Of a stretch of DNA of 64,000 bases, positions 35,527-46,092 are shown one piece after another. The position numbers and the translations under genes were made by a program. This DNA is from DASXRA01 sp035263725 (GTDB lineage Bacteria > Actinomycetota > Actinomycetes > Mycobacteriales > Jatrophihabitantaceae), in assembly GCA_035263725.1 (NCBI GenBank), contig DATFRC010000225.1, forward strand, positions 1 through 64,000, in the 5' to 3' direction. The notes under the pieces were generated by a model that had not been told where the DNA came from, did not search any database, and saw nothing but the letters and a program-made list of their open reading frames with translations. The first letter of the stretch is position 1. Each line of letters opens with the position of its first letter.

Positions 35527-36639
35527 CTATCGTCGGCCGGCTGCGCCGACCCGCGCCTTCACGCTCTCGACGAGGTGTGCGTAGGAATCCTCGAACTTCT
35601 GGACGCCTTCGACCTCGAGCAGCTGGATCACGTCGTTGTAGTCGATGCCGAGCTCGGCCAGCCCTTCGAGCACCTGCCGCGACTGGTCGTACGTGCCGGC
35701 GATCGTGTTCCCCCGGATCGTCCCGTGGTCGGCAACGGCGTTGATCGTCGCCTCGGGCATGGTGTTCACCGTGTCCGGTGCGACCAGCTCGACGGCGTAC
35801 ATCGTGTCGTCGTAGCGCGGATCCTTGACCCCCGTCGACGCCCACAGCGGGCGCTGCTCGTGCGCCCCCGCCGCCTTGAGTGCACGCCAGCGGTCGGACG
35901 CGATCACCTTCTCGTAACGCTCGTACGCCAGCCGGGCATTGGCGATGCCCGCCTTGCCGCGAAGCGCCGCCGCCTCGTCCGTGCCGATCTTGTCGAGGCG
36001 CTTGTCGACCTCCGTGTCCACTCGCGACACGAAGAACGACGCCACCGAGAAGATCTGCGACAGATCGTGGCCGGCCGCCTTCGCCTGCTCCAGGCCGGAC
36101 AGGTAGGCGTCCATAACGCCGTCGTAGCGGTCGAGACCGAAGATCAGCGTGACGTTGACGCTGACGCCGGCCGCCGTGGCCGCCGTGATCGACGCCAAAC
36201 CCTCCTTGGTGGCCGGGATCTTCACCAGCACGTTCGGCCGGTCGACCAGCCACTGCAGGCCCTTGGCCTCCGCGGTCGTGCGCTCCGTGTCGTACGCGAT
36301 GCGGGGGTCGACCTCGATCGACGCCCGGCCGTCGACACGGTTCGTCCGGTCATAGACGGGGCGTAGCACATCGCACGCCCACCGGATGTCGTAGGCCATC
36401 AGGTAGCGGATCGCACCGTCGAGCGCGATCTGGCGCAACGCAAGGTCGTGCGCCTGCTCGTCGTAGGCGTTGCCGTGGTCGAGAGCCTTCTGGAAGATCG
36501 TCGGGTTGCTGGTGACGCCGACGACGTGCTTGGTGTCGATCAGCTCCTGCAGGTTGCCGGACTGCAACCGCTCGCGGCTGATGTCGTCGAGCCAGATGGA
36601 CACGCCTTGTGCCGAGAGGTCGGCGAGAGCGTCAGTCAT
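35527..36639 (-). CDS. tal: Transaldolase
   Basis: A 370-residue TIM-barrel enzyme of the non-oxidative pentose-phosphate pathway. GVTSNPTIFQKAL, VLVKIPATKEG (Schiff-base Lys region), VNVTLIFGLDRY and LWASTGVKDP are hallmarks of the long actinobacterial type. ATG with GAGGAGA upstream. Nine nt after tkt. Confidence 0.95.
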   Translation of the reverse strand: MTDALADLSAQGVSIWLDDISRERLQSGNLQELIDTKHVVGVTSNPTIFQKALDHGNAYDEQAHDLALRQIALDGAIRYLMAYDIRWACDVLRPVYDRTNRVDGRASIEVDPRIAYDTERTTAEAKGLQWLVDRPNVLVKIPATKEGLASITAATAAGVSVNVTLIFGLDRYDGVMDAYLSGLEQAKAAGHDLSQIFSVASFFVSRVDTEVDKRLDKIGTDEAAALRGKAGIANARLAYERYEKVIASDRWRALKAAGAHEQRPLWASTGVKDPRYDDTMYAVELVAPDTVNTMPEATINAVADHGTIRGNTIAGTYDQSRQVLEGLAELGIDYNDVIQLLEVEGVQKFEDSYAHLVESVKARVGAAGRR

Positions 36640-36648
36640 GGCATCTCC

Positions 36649-38754
<2,106 letters not shown>

Positions 38755-38797
38755 GATCCTCGTGCTCCCTCCTGCCGGCCGTCACGGCACTCCATCG

Positions 38798-38803
38798 AGC
38801 CTA
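38798..38803 (-). promoter_or_regulatory. Candidate tkt operon -10
   Basis: TAGGCT on the minus strand, leaving a leader of about 35-40 nt with the AGGAGGGA site before the GTG at 38754. Confidence 0.45.
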
Positions 38804-38829
38804 GTCACCTGATGGGCACACGGCCGTGC

Positions 38830-38847
38830 TGGCCGGTTAATGGCCGG
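38830..38847. repeat. TGGCCGG direct repeat, 11-bp period
   Basis: TGGCCGG-TTAA-TGGCCGG between divergent tkt and ctaB. One-turn spacing is typical of a dimer-binding site, but no regulator is known for it here. Confidence 0.35.
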
Positions 38848-38900
38848 CATCGTCGCGGTGACGCCCACGGGGTGGTGCGGTGCACTTTCAGCCCGCGGAT

Positions 38901-38906
38901 TACCCT
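38901..38906 (+). promoter_or_regulatory. Predicted -10, leaderless ctaB
   Basis: TACCCT, 6 nt, then GTG at 38913. Confidence 0.45.
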
Positions 38907-38912
38907 GATCCG

Positions 38913-39842
38913 GTGACGCAGACGTCGGTGGTGAGCACCGTATCGCCGGCCCCGATAGCGTTACCGGTCCCGCGGTCATCGCGCTGGCGGGCATATGTCG
39001 CCCTGACCAAGCCGCGCATCATCGAACTGCTGCTCGTCACGACTCTGCCGTCGATGATCCTCGCGGCTGGCGGTCTGCCGCGGTGGAGCGTCGTGCTCGC
39101 CACCATGGTGGCCGGCACGCTCGCCGCAGGCAGCGCCAACGCACTGAACTGCTATGTCGATCGCGACATCGATGCGGTCATGCGCCGCACCGGGCACCGG
39201 CCCCTGGCGCGGCACGACGTCTCGCCGCGCGAAGCCTTGTTGTTCGGGCTGGCGCTCGGCGTGATCGCCGTCGACATCATGGGGTTCGCGACGAACTGGC
39301 TAGCTGCCGGCCTTACCGCGGCGGCCATCGTGTTTTACGCGGTCGTGTACACCATGCTGCTCAAGCGGCGCACCGCCCAGAACATCGTGTGGGGGGGCGC
39401 GGCAGGCTGCATGCCCGTGTTGATCGGCTGGACCGCCGTCACCGGACGGCTCGCGTGGGCGCCGCTCATCCTCTTCGCCGTGGTGTTCTTCTGGACGCCG
39501 CCGCACTTCTGGGCGCTGGCCATCCGGTTCCGCGAGGACTACCGCCGTGCCGGCGTCCCGATGCTGCCGGTGGTCGCGCCGCCGGTGCGGGTGGCCACCG
39601 AGATCGTCGTGTACAGCTGGCTCACCGTGGCCGCGTCGCTGGCTCTCTGGCCCGTCGCGACGGGGTGGGTGTACGGCGTGCTGGCGGCCGGTGCCGGCGC
39701 GGTGCTGCTAGTCGCGGCGCACAAGCTGCTGGCCAAGACCCGGGCCGGTCTCGACGGCAAGCCGATGCGGCTGTTCCATCTCTCGAACAGCTACCTGGCA
39801 TTCGTCTTCGTCGCGCTCGCAGTCGACACGCTCATTCGCTAA
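38913..39842 (+). CDS. ctaB: Heme O synthase (protoheme IX farnesyltransferase)
   Basis: A 309-residue UbiA-family membrane prenyltransferase that farnesylates heme B for cytochrome oxidase. The first Asp-rich motif NCYVDRDIDAVMRRT and the second region REDYRRAGVPMLP are seen, with about nine membrane helices. The GTG at 38913 is preferred to the GTG at 38880 on promoter spacing. It pairs with ctaA further on. Divergent from tkt, as in many actinobacteria. Confidence 0.93.
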   Translation: MTQTSVVSTVSPAPIALPVPRSSRWRAYVALTKPRIIELLLVTTLPSMILAAGGLPRWSVVLATMVAGTLAAGSANALNCYVDRDIDAVMRRTGHRPLARHDVSPREALLFGLALGVIAVDIMGFATNWLAAGLTAAAIVFYAVVYTMLLKRRTAQNIVWGGAAGCMPVLIGWTAVTGRLAWAPLILFAVVFFWTPPHFWALAIRFREDYRRAGVPMLPVVAPPVRVATEIVVYSWLTVAASLALWPVATGWVYGVLAAGAGAVLLVAAHKLLAKTRAGLDGKPMRLFHLSNSYLAFVFVALAVDTLIR

Positions 39843-39854
39843 CCGAGGCGCCCG

Positions 39855-39860
39855 TACGAT
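39855..39860 (+). promoter_or_regulatory. Predicted -10, leaderless ATP-grasp gene
   Basis: TACGAT, 7 nt, then GTG at 39868. Confidence 0.5.
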
Positions 39861-39867
39861 CGCAGTC

Positions 39868-40737
39868 GTGACAGCTCCGATCGCGCTCGTGACCTGCGCG
39901 GAACTCGCCGGAGGCGAGGACGCGCAGGAGCTCGATGCGGCCCTGAGCGCGCTCGGCACGCATTCAACCTGGCAGGTGTGGAACGATCCCGCCGTCGACT
40001 GGCCGGCCTTCGGCCTCGCGATCCTGCGCTCGACCTGGGACTATCCCCGCGATCGCCGCGCCTTCCTCGCCTGGGCCGAGTCGGTACCGCGGCTGGCCAA
40101 CGCCGCGGACGTGGTCGCATGGAACAGCGACAAGCGCTATCTCGGCGATGTCGCGGCGGCTGGCATCCCGGTCGTCCCGTCCGAATGGAGTGATCCGGGC
40201 GAGCCGGTCAACCTGCCCACCGGCGAGTTCGTCGTCAAGCCGTCGGTCGGCGCCGGCTCCAGGGGAGTGGGCCGCTTCGGACCTGATGCGCACGCGGCGG
40301 CTCGCTCACACGCTGCTGCGCTCCACGACGCGGGCCGAGTCGTCATGGTGCAGCCGTACCTCGCCGACGTCGACACCGCGGGTGAGACCGCGCTGATCTA
40401 CTTCGACGGTGCGTTCAGCCACGCTGTGCGCAAGGCGCCGATGCTGCCCGAGGCCACGGTGCACGACATGGCGCCAGACGGGACCGCGGGCATCGTCGTC
40501 CCCGAGCGGATCACCACGCACCGCGCTGATCCGGACGAGTTGCGGCTCGGCGAGCGGGTGATGGCTCTGCTGCGCGGACGATTCGGCGCTGACCTGCTCT
40601 ACGCGCGGGTCGATGTGATACCGACGCCGTACGGCCCGGTCGTGCTCGAACTCGAGCTGATCGAGCCGTCGCTGCACTTCCGATACGACCAGGACGCCGC
40701 GGCGCGCTTCGCCGCGTCGGTATCCCGCCGGCTATGA
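39868..40737 (+). CDS. ATP-grasp domain protein (DcsG-like)
   Basis: A 289-residue predicted ATP-grasp ligase. LRSTWDYPRDRRAFLAW near residue 50, FVVKPSVGAGSRGVGRF (ATP-binding loop), MVQPYLADVDTAGETALIYFDG and the C-terminal LELELIEPSLHF (metal ligands) match the family that includes DcsG of cycloserine biosynthesis. No other antibiotic gene is nearby, so the substrate is unknown. The stop overlaps the DUF445 start (ATGA). Confidence 0.75.
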   Translation: MTAPIALVTCAELAGGEDAQELDAALSALGTHSTWQVWNDPAVDWPAFGLAILRSTWDYPRDRRAFLAWAESVPRLANAADVVAWNSDKRYLGDVAAAGIPVVPSEWSDPGEPVNLPTGEFVVKPSVGAGSRGVGRFGPDAHAAARSHAAALHDAGRVVMVQPYLADVDTAGETALIYFDGAFSHAVRKAPMLPEATVHDMAPDGTAGIVVPERITTHRADPDELRLGERVMALLRGRFGADLLYARVDVIPTPYGPVVLELELIEPSLHFRYDQDAAARFAASVSRRL

Positions 40738-41981
40738 GCCTGCCGGTCCCGGCTCCCGAGCGCCTGCGGGCGTTGCGGCGCATGAAGGCGAACGCCACCG
40801 GGCTGCTGCTGGTCGCGGCGGCAGTGTTCGTCGTGTGCGTGACGGTCGGGGACGGGCACGGCCTGTGGGGGTACGTGCAGGCCGCCGCCGAGGCGTCCAT
40901 GGTGGGTGGGCTCGCGGACTGGTTCGCGGTGACAGCGCTGTTCCGACACCCGATGGGCATCCCGATCCCGCACACGGCGATCATCCCGCGCAAGAAGGAC
41001 CAGCTGGGAGCTGCGCTCGGCGGGTTCGTGCAGCAGCACTTTCTCACCGCCTCGGTCGTCGGCGAACACGTCGCGCAGGCAGGCGTGCCGCGGCGCATCG
41101 GCGAGTGGCTCGCCGTCCCGGACAACGCGGCACGAGTCGCGGACGAGTTCGCCGCGGCACTCGGGGGCATCGGCTCGTTCGTGCGCGATGACGAGATCCG
41201 CGCCGCGGTGGCCGCTTACGCCGAGAAGCGGTTGCGCTCGGCGGATGTGGCGCCGCTGCTCTCCCGGATACTCATCGCGGTGTGCGAGTCGGGACAGCAC
41301 CAGGTGGCCCTGACCGCCGGACTGCGCGGGCTGATGCGCTTCCTCGACGACAACCGGCCGATCTTCCGGCAGCGCCTTGCCGAGGAGTCACCCGAGTGGG
41401 TTCCCGAGTGGGTCGACGACCGCGTGTTCGCCAAGCTCTTCAGCGGGCTGCAGTCGTTCCTGGCAGACGTCATGGCAAACGACTCGCACGAGTTGCGCCA
41501 GCAGTTCGACAGGCGGCTGCGTGACTACGCGACGGCGCTGCGGGTCGATCCTGCCAAGGCGGCCAGCATCGACGCCGCGAAACTGCAACTGCTCGACCAC
41601 CCCGAGGTCCGCGAGTGGCTCAGCACACTCTGGACACACCTCAAGGGCGCCGTTCTCGCTGGTGCCGCCGACCCCGGCTCCGAACTGCGCCGGACGGTCC
41701 AGTCGCTGACCGTCCAGGTCGGCACGGCGCTTCGTGACGACCCGTCACTGCAAGCAAAGTTCGAGTCCGTACTGCAGCGCATGGTCAGCCACGTGGCAGC
41801 GCGGTACGGATCGGACATCGCCGCGCTCATCTCCACGACGGTCGCGCGCTGGGACGCCGAGGAAACCGGCCGGCGCCTGGAACTTCAGGTAGGCCGCGAT
41901 CTCCAGTTCATCAGGATCAATGGCACGGTGGTCGGCGCCCTGGTCGGCATCCTGATCCACGCGATCAGCCAGCTGATCTGA
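40734..41981 (+). CDS. DUF445 membrane-associated protein
   Basis: A 415-residue DUF445 protein. It has an N-terminal helix (about residues 20-40), the conserved EASMVGGLADWFAVTALFRHPMG region with IPHTAIIPRKKDQLG, a long helical middle, and a C-terminal hydrophobic segment GTVVGALVGILIHAISQLI typical of the family. Function unknown; possibly envelope-associated. The last 17 nt overlap the convergent ctaA gene. Confidence 0.82.
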   Translation: MSLPVPAPERLRALRRMKANATGLLLVAAAVFVVCVTVGDGHGLWGYVQAAAEASMVGGLADWFAVTALFRHPMGIPIPHTAIIPRKKDQLGAALGGFVQQHFLTASVVGEHVAQAGVPRRIGEWLAVPDNAARVADEFAAALGGIGSFVRDDEIRAAVAAYAEKRLRSADVAPLLSRILIAVCESGQHQVALTAGLRGLMRFLDDNRPIFRQRLAEESPEWVPEWVDDRVFAKLFSGLQSFLADVMANDSHELRQQFDRRLRDYATALRVDPAKAASIDAAKLQLLDHPEVREWLSTLWTHLKGAVLAGAADPGSELRRTVQSLTVQVGTALRDDPSLQAKFESVLQRMVSHVAARYGSDIAALISTTVARWDAEETGRRLELQVGRDLQFIRINGTVVGALVGILIHAISQLI

Positions 41982-42873
41982 CCGCCGGCTGGACCGTAAG
42001 CAAAACACGCAGGGCGGCGATCCATACCAGGCACGCGCCGAGCATGTGCAGCACGACAAATCCGGCCGGGACGTGCGTGAAGTACTGGATGTAGCCGATC
42101 ACGCCTTGCGCGAGCTCGATGCCGAGCAGCCACCACGCGGCCCGCCGCGCCGCGGATCCGGCGCCCGTCACCCGCAACAGCACGACGAGGCCGACGGTGA
42201 GCCCGATCAGGACCCAGACCACGTCGGCGTGCAGCTGCGCCACGCCACTCGGACTGAGCGCGATGCGATGTGTGGCGCCCTTGTCGCCGGCATGCGGCCC
42301 CGTGCCCGTCACAACCGTGCCGAGCGCCAGCACCGTGATCGCAGCGAGGACGATGAGGCGGGCCAGCAGCACGGCCGGGGCAAATCCCGGCTGGGCGGCA
42401 TCACGCAGCCGCCACCACAGCACGGTCGTCACCGCAATGATCGACATCGAGAGCAGAAAGTGTGCGGCAACCGTCCACGGGTTGAGATCGGTGAGCACGG
42501 TAATGCCGCCCATGATTGCCTGCGCCGGGATCCCGAGGAACGCGACCACCGCCAATGTCAGCTCCCGGCGCTGCCGGTAGGCGGCAAGCAGGGTCAAGAA
42601 AGCGATCAGGCCGAGCACGAAGGTCAGCTGCCGGTTGGTGAACTCGATGACGCCATGGAAGGAATGTGCACGCGTCGGCGTCAGCGACGCGGCGGTGCAC
42701 TTCGGCCAGGTGGGGCAGCCCAGGCCGGACGCGGTGAGCCGCACCGCCCCTCCGGTCACGACGATGACGACGTTGGCCACCACCGATGCCAGCGCCAGCT
42801 CACGCAACACCCGGGGCGAGCCGAGCCATGCGAGGACCCGGGCGCGCCATCCGACCCGCGCGACGGAGCTCAT
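41965..42873 (-). CDS. ctaA: Heme A synthase
   Basis: A 302-residue eight-helix membrane enzyme that oxidises heme O to heme A. VTGGAVRLTASGLGCPTWP carries the conserved Cys-containing loop; FHGVIEFTNR, AAHFLLS, HADVVW and VLHMLGA supply the heme-ligand histidines. ATG overlaps the stop of the ABC permease (ATGA). A much longer in-frame reading upstream only shadows the ABC genes. Confidence 0.9.
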   Translation of the reverse strand: MSSVARVGWRARVLAWLGSPRVLRELALASVVANVVIVVTGGAVRLTASGLGCPTWPKCTAASLTPTRAHSFHGVIEFTNRQLTFVLGLIAFLTLLAAYRQRRELTLAVVAFLGIPAQAIMGGITVLTDLNPWTVAAHFLLSMSIIAVTTVLWWRLRDAAQPGFAPAVLLARLIVLAAITVLALGTVVTGTGPHAGDKGATHRIALSPSGVAQLHADVVWVLIGLTVGLVVLLRVTGAGSAARRAAWWLLGIELAQGVIGYIQYFTHVPAGFVVLHMLGACLVWIAALRVLLTVQPAVRSAG

Positions 42874-43658
42874 TCCCACCGGAACCACCTGGCCGCGGCG
42901 GGCAGTGCCACCGCCGCCCACACCGCCAGCGTGAGCAAGGCGCGGACCGGCACGCCCGCGCCGTGCTGCAGCACGCTGTGCAGGCCGTCGGAGAGTGCCG
43001 CGGAGGGCAGCCATTGGAGCACGTCGGCGACGCCGTCCGGGTACTTCGAGAGCGGGATCGCGATGCCGCCGCAAAAGAGCAGCACCAGCCAGGCCAGGTT
43101 TGCCGCGGCAAGCGTGACCTCGGCGCGAAGCGTCCCGGCGAGCAGCAGGCCCAGGCCCCCGAAGGCGAGCGTGCCGAGCGCGATCAGCACCACGACCCAG
43201 ATCGGGTCGCCCTGGGGATGCCAACCGAGGGCGAAGCCCAGCGCGCAGATTAAGGCGGCCTGCACGACCTCGATGCCCAGCACGGCGAACGTCTTGCCCA
43301 GCAACAGCACCCCACGGGGTAGCGGTGTCGCCCCGAGGCGTTTCAGCACCGCGTACTTGCGCTCGAAGCCCGTACTGATCGCGAGGCCGGTGAACGACGC
43401 GCTCATCACGGCGAGCGCCAGGATGCTGGGCACGACGAAGTCGATGCGCCGGCCGTCCAACGAGTACAACAGCGGGAGGTTGAAGAAGAGCAGCAACAGC
43501 AGCGGGATGACGAGTGTGAGGCCAACTTGCTCGCCATTGCGCAGCTGCAGGCGCCACTCTATGCGGGTCTGCGCCAGCAGCATCCGCGTGGGCGCCGCCG
43601 CACCTGGCGCCGGCGTGAAACCCAGGACGGCTGCATTCGCCTCGTAGGCGGCGGTCAC
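42870..43658 (-). CDS. ABC-2 type permease
   Basis: A 262-residue membrane protein with six predicted helices and the ABC-2 pattern: a long N-terminal segment, then SFTGLAISTGFERKYAVLKRLGATPLPRG before the third helix region, and a late hydrophobic run. It is the membrane partner of the ATPase just upstream; starts and stops overlap. Together with ctaA and ctaB neighbours, this pair occupies the position of the ABC genes commonly linked to ctaA in actinobacteria. Cargo unknown. Confidence 0.82.
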   Translation of the reverse strand: MTAAYEANAAVLGFTPAPGAAAPTRMLLAQTRIEWRLQLRNGEQVGLTLVIPLLLLLFFNLPLLYSLDGRRIDFVVPSILALAVMSASFTGLAISTGFERKYAVLKRLGATPLPRGVLLLGKTFAVLGIEVVQAALICALGFALGWHPQGDPIWVVVLIALGTLAFGGLGLLLAGTLRAEVTLAAANLAWLVLLFCGGIAIPLSKYPDGVADVLQWLPSAALSDGLHSVLQHGAGVPVRALLTLAVWAAVALPAAARWFRWE

Positions 43659-44581
43659 GTACGCAGCTCCCCATCGGTGAGCTCGAGGAACACGTCCTCC
43701 AGGCTGCGTCGTTCGACCGTGACCTCCTCGGCGAGGACGTCAATGCTGGCGCACCACGCGGTGAGGGCCGCCAGCAGTTGCGGGTTGACCTCGCCGGTCA
43801 CCACGTAGCGTCCCGGTGCCTCCTCGAGAGCGTGCGTGCCCACAGGCAGCGCGTCGACGAGCGAGGTGAGACGGAGTCCGTGGGGCGCCCGGAACCGGAT
43901 CTGGCCCTCGGCCCCGGAGCGGGTGAGCTCAGCCGGAGTGCCTACCGCGACCAGACGCCCCGACGCCATAACCGCGATCTGGTCGGCCAGCTGCTCCGCC
44001 TCGTCCAGGAAGTGCGTCGTGAGCACGACGCTGACGCCGTCGGCGCGCAGCTGGCGTATGAGGTCCCAGGTGCCTCGTCGCGCCTGCGGGTCCATGCCTG
44101 CGGTCGGTTCGTCCAGGAACACCATGGCGGGCCGGCCGACCAGCGCGAGTGCCAGCGACAGACGCTGCTTCTGGCCGCCGGAGAGGCGCCTGACCTGAGT
44201 GCCCCTAGCAGCTTCGAGGCCGACCATGTCGAGCAGCCGCGCCGGATCATGCGGATGGCGGGCATATGACGCGAACAGCTCTAGCAGCTCGCCTGCGCGG
44301 GCACTGGGGTAGCCGCCAACGCCGTCCTGAAGCATGACCCCGACCAGTGGCTTGAGTGCCGCCCCTTCACGAATCGGGTCGAATCCCATGACGCGTACCT
44401 GGCCGGCGTCCGGTGTGCGGAAACCCTCACAGATCTCGATCGTCGTCGTCTTGCCGGCGCCGTTGGGCCCGAGCAGCGCCAGCAGTTCACCGCGTTCGAC
44501 GGTGAGCGACAGGCCGTCGACCGCGCGTTGTGCGCCGTACGACTTGACCAGGTCGCGCACCTCGAGCGCGGCTTCGCCCAC
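43655..44581 (-). CDS. ABC transporter ATPase (DrrA/CcmA type)
   Basis: A 308-residue ATPase. Walker A GPNGAGKTTT, Q-loop VGVMLQDG, signature LSGGQKQRLSLA, Walker B VFLDEPTAGMDP and the switch TTHFLDEAE are all intact. The C-terminal extension is typical of drug/lipid exporters of the DrrA type. GTG start 6 nt after TAGACT on the minus strand. Confidence 0.88.
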   Translation of the reverse strand: MGEAALEVRDLVKSYGAQRAVDGLSLTVERGELLALLGPNGAGKTTTIEICEGFRTPDAGQVRVMGFDPIREGAALKPLVGVMLQDGVGGYPSARAGELLELFASYARHPHDPARLLDMVGLEAARGTQVRRLSGGQKQRLSLALALVGRPAMVFLDEPTAGMDPQARRGTWDLIRQLRADGVSVVLTTHFLDEAEQLADQIAVMASGRLVAVGTPAELTRSGAEGQIRFRAPHGLRLTSLVDALPVGTHALEEAPGRYVVTGEVNPQLLAALTAWCASIDVLAEEVTVERRSLEDVFLELTDGELRT

Positions 44582-44587
44582 GCGAAC

Positions 44588-44593
44588 AGTCTA
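44588..44593 (-). promoter_or_regulatory. Predicted -10, leaderless ABC-ctaA operon
   Basis: TAGACT on the minus strand, 6 nt, then GTG at 44581. Confidence 0.5.
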
Positions 44594-44671
44594 GGAATCG
44601 CCGGCCGTCGTTTCCGTCACCGGGCGGGCTCAACCGGGCGCGGCTCACATGCCCGGGCCAGCCGGCCGGGA

Positions 44672-45343
44672 TTATGCCGCTGCCTTGACGGTGGAGCCGA
44701 ATGCGTCCACGTACTCCTGGCCCGAAAGACGCTGCACCGCGATCCTTATCTGCTCGGTCACCTCACGCAGAACTCGGGCGCTGCGCTCGTCCTCGGGCCG
44801 GCCGGAGAAGTCCATCGGCGTGCCGAAATGCACGCCGACACTCGCCAGGTGCCAGGTGCGCGTGCCCGGCTTTTGGACCCGCTGCGTATCTACGAGCCCG
44901 ACCGGCACGACCGGGGCACCGCTGCGCAGCGCGATACGAGCCACGCCGGTGCGAAACTTGTACAGCCGGCCGTCCGGGGAACGCGTTCCCTCCGGGTAGA
45001 TGCCGAACGCGCGGCCCTGCCCGAGCAGCTCAACACAGAGGTCGACCGCCGCGGCCGCGGCGCGAGTGGCGCTCCGGTCCACAGGCACCTGCCCGATGCC
45101 GCCGAAGAAGCCACGCATTACCGCCCCTTTGATCCCGGTACCGGTGAAGTACTCGCTCTTGGCCAGGTAGAAGATCTGCCGGCGCGCCGCCAGCGGGGTG
45201 AAGATCTCGTCGGCGAAGGAGACGTGATTGCCGGCGATGATGACCGGGCCCGTGCGGGGAACGTTCTCCAACCCGGTGACGTCCGGCCGGTGCAGCACGC
45301 GCAGCAGCGGTGCGACCGTCAACTCCAGGGTCCGGTACAGCAC
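44672..45343 (-). CDS. 1-Acylglycerol-3-phosphate acyltransferase (PlsC-like)
   Basis: A 223-residue acyltransferase that probably makes phosphatidic acid. Catalytic NHVSFAD (H-x4-D), GQVPVDRS, FPEG-type YPEGTRSPDG and APVVPVGL are visible. The GTG at 45343 was chosen: a far longer in-frame reading runs through the antisense of sufR. A minus-strand GATACT is 6 nt upstream. Divergent from sufR. Confidence 0.85.
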   Translation of the reverse strand: MLYRTLELTVAPLLRVLHRPDVTGLENVPRTGPVIIAGNHVSFADEIFTPLAARRQIFYLAKSEYFTGTGIKGAVMRGFFGGIGQVPVDRSATRAAAAAVDLCVELLGQGRAFGIYPEGTRSPDGRLYKFRTGVARIALRSGAPVVPVGLVDTQRVQKPGTRTWHLASVGVHFGTPMDFSGRPEDERSARVLREVTEQIRIAVQRLSGQEYVDAFGSTVKAAA

Positions 45344-45349
45344 ACTGTG

Positions 45350-45373
45350 AGTATCTACCGGCCAAACGGGTAG
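45350..45373 (-). promoter_or_regulatory. plsC promoter with nearby palindrome
   Basis: GATACT (minus strand, 45350-45355) lies 6 nt before the GTG at 45343. CTACCGG-N5-CGGGTAG (45355-45373, 6 of 7 arm bases paired) sits over its -35 region and is a possible operator in the plsC-sufR gap. Confidence 0.35.
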
Positions 45374-45417
45374 GTGTGTTCTGCGCCCCCACTGCTCGCC
45401 AGGTCGCCGAAATACGT

Positions 45418-45423
45418 CATACT
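45418..45423 (+). promoter_or_regulatory. Predicted -10, leaderless suf operon
   Basis: CATACT (5 of 6 to TATACT), 6 nt, then GTG at 45430. Confidence 0.4.
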
Positions 45424-45429
45424 GGTGTT

Positions 45430-46092
45430 GTGAAAATCGACGGCGAGTGCGGCACCCGCGACGCGGTCGCGCGTCAGGTGCTGCGCAGCGGCCCGCAGAC
45501 GGCCGTGGCGCTCGCCGGCGCGCTGGGCGTCTCGCCTGCTGCGATCCGCCGCCACCTCGACGCGCTCGTCGCCGAGGGCGTCCTCGTCGAGCGCGAACCT
45601 CGCCCGGTCGCGCAGCGCGGACGCGGTCGCCCGGCACGCGCGTACGCCCTGACCGACGAGGGACGTGCCCGCTTCCCGCACGCTTATGACGATCTCGCGA
45701 GCACGGCGCTGCGGTATCTGAACGAGACCGGGGGAGCCGACGCCGTCGCGGCGTTCGCGGCGCACCGGGCAGATCGGCTCGCCGAGGCGATCGCGCCGCA
45801 GGTGTCCGGACACACGATCGCCGAGCGCGCCGAACGCCTCGCCGGTGCGCTGAGCGCCGAGGGCTACGCTGCCTCGACCGCTCCGTCAGGTGTCGGCGTA
45901 CAGGTCTGCCAGCACCACTGCCCGGTGGCTCACGTCGCCGCCGAGTTCCCCGAGCTGTGTGAGGCCGAAACCCGTGCCTTCGAGCGCGTGCTCGGAACGT
46001 ACGTCCAGAGGCTGGCCACGATCGCCCATGGCGACGGGGTCTGCACCACGCACGTCCCGCAACCACCGTCCCGACAGGGGAGGAACGCATAG
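45430..46092 (+). CDS. sufR: Iron-sulfur regulator SufR
   Basis: A 220-residue winged-helix repressor of the suf operon. HTH near residues 30-70 (VSPAAIRRHLDALVAEGVL). Cysteines C160, C164, C177 and C205 form the cluster-binding set (CQHHC, PELC, GVC). Such SufR proteins repress suf when carrying their cluster. GTG start, predicted leaderless; the stop overlaps the sufB start by one base, so it heads the operon. Confidence 0.9.
   Translation: MKIDGECGTRDAVARQVLRSGPQTAVALAGALGVSPAAIRRHLDALVAEGVLVEREPRPVAQRGRGRPARAYALTDEGRARFPHAYDDLASTALRYLNETGGADAVAAFAAHRADRLAEAIAPQVSGHTIAERAERLAGALSAEGYAASTAPSGVGVQVCQHHCPVAHVAAEFPELCEAETRAFERVLGTYVQRLATIAHGDGVCTTHVPQPPSRQGRNA

Noticed and set aside
41965..43743. 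592-codon reading extending ctaA upstream
   Set aside because: The extension runs through both ABC genes in a shadow frame; the ATGA overlap at 42870-42873 gives a normal start.
45341..45350. ACACTGTGA near the plsC start as a SufR operator
   Set aside because: It lacks the 5-nt spacing of the ACACT-N5-TGTGA site reported for mycobacterial SufR; too weak to claim.
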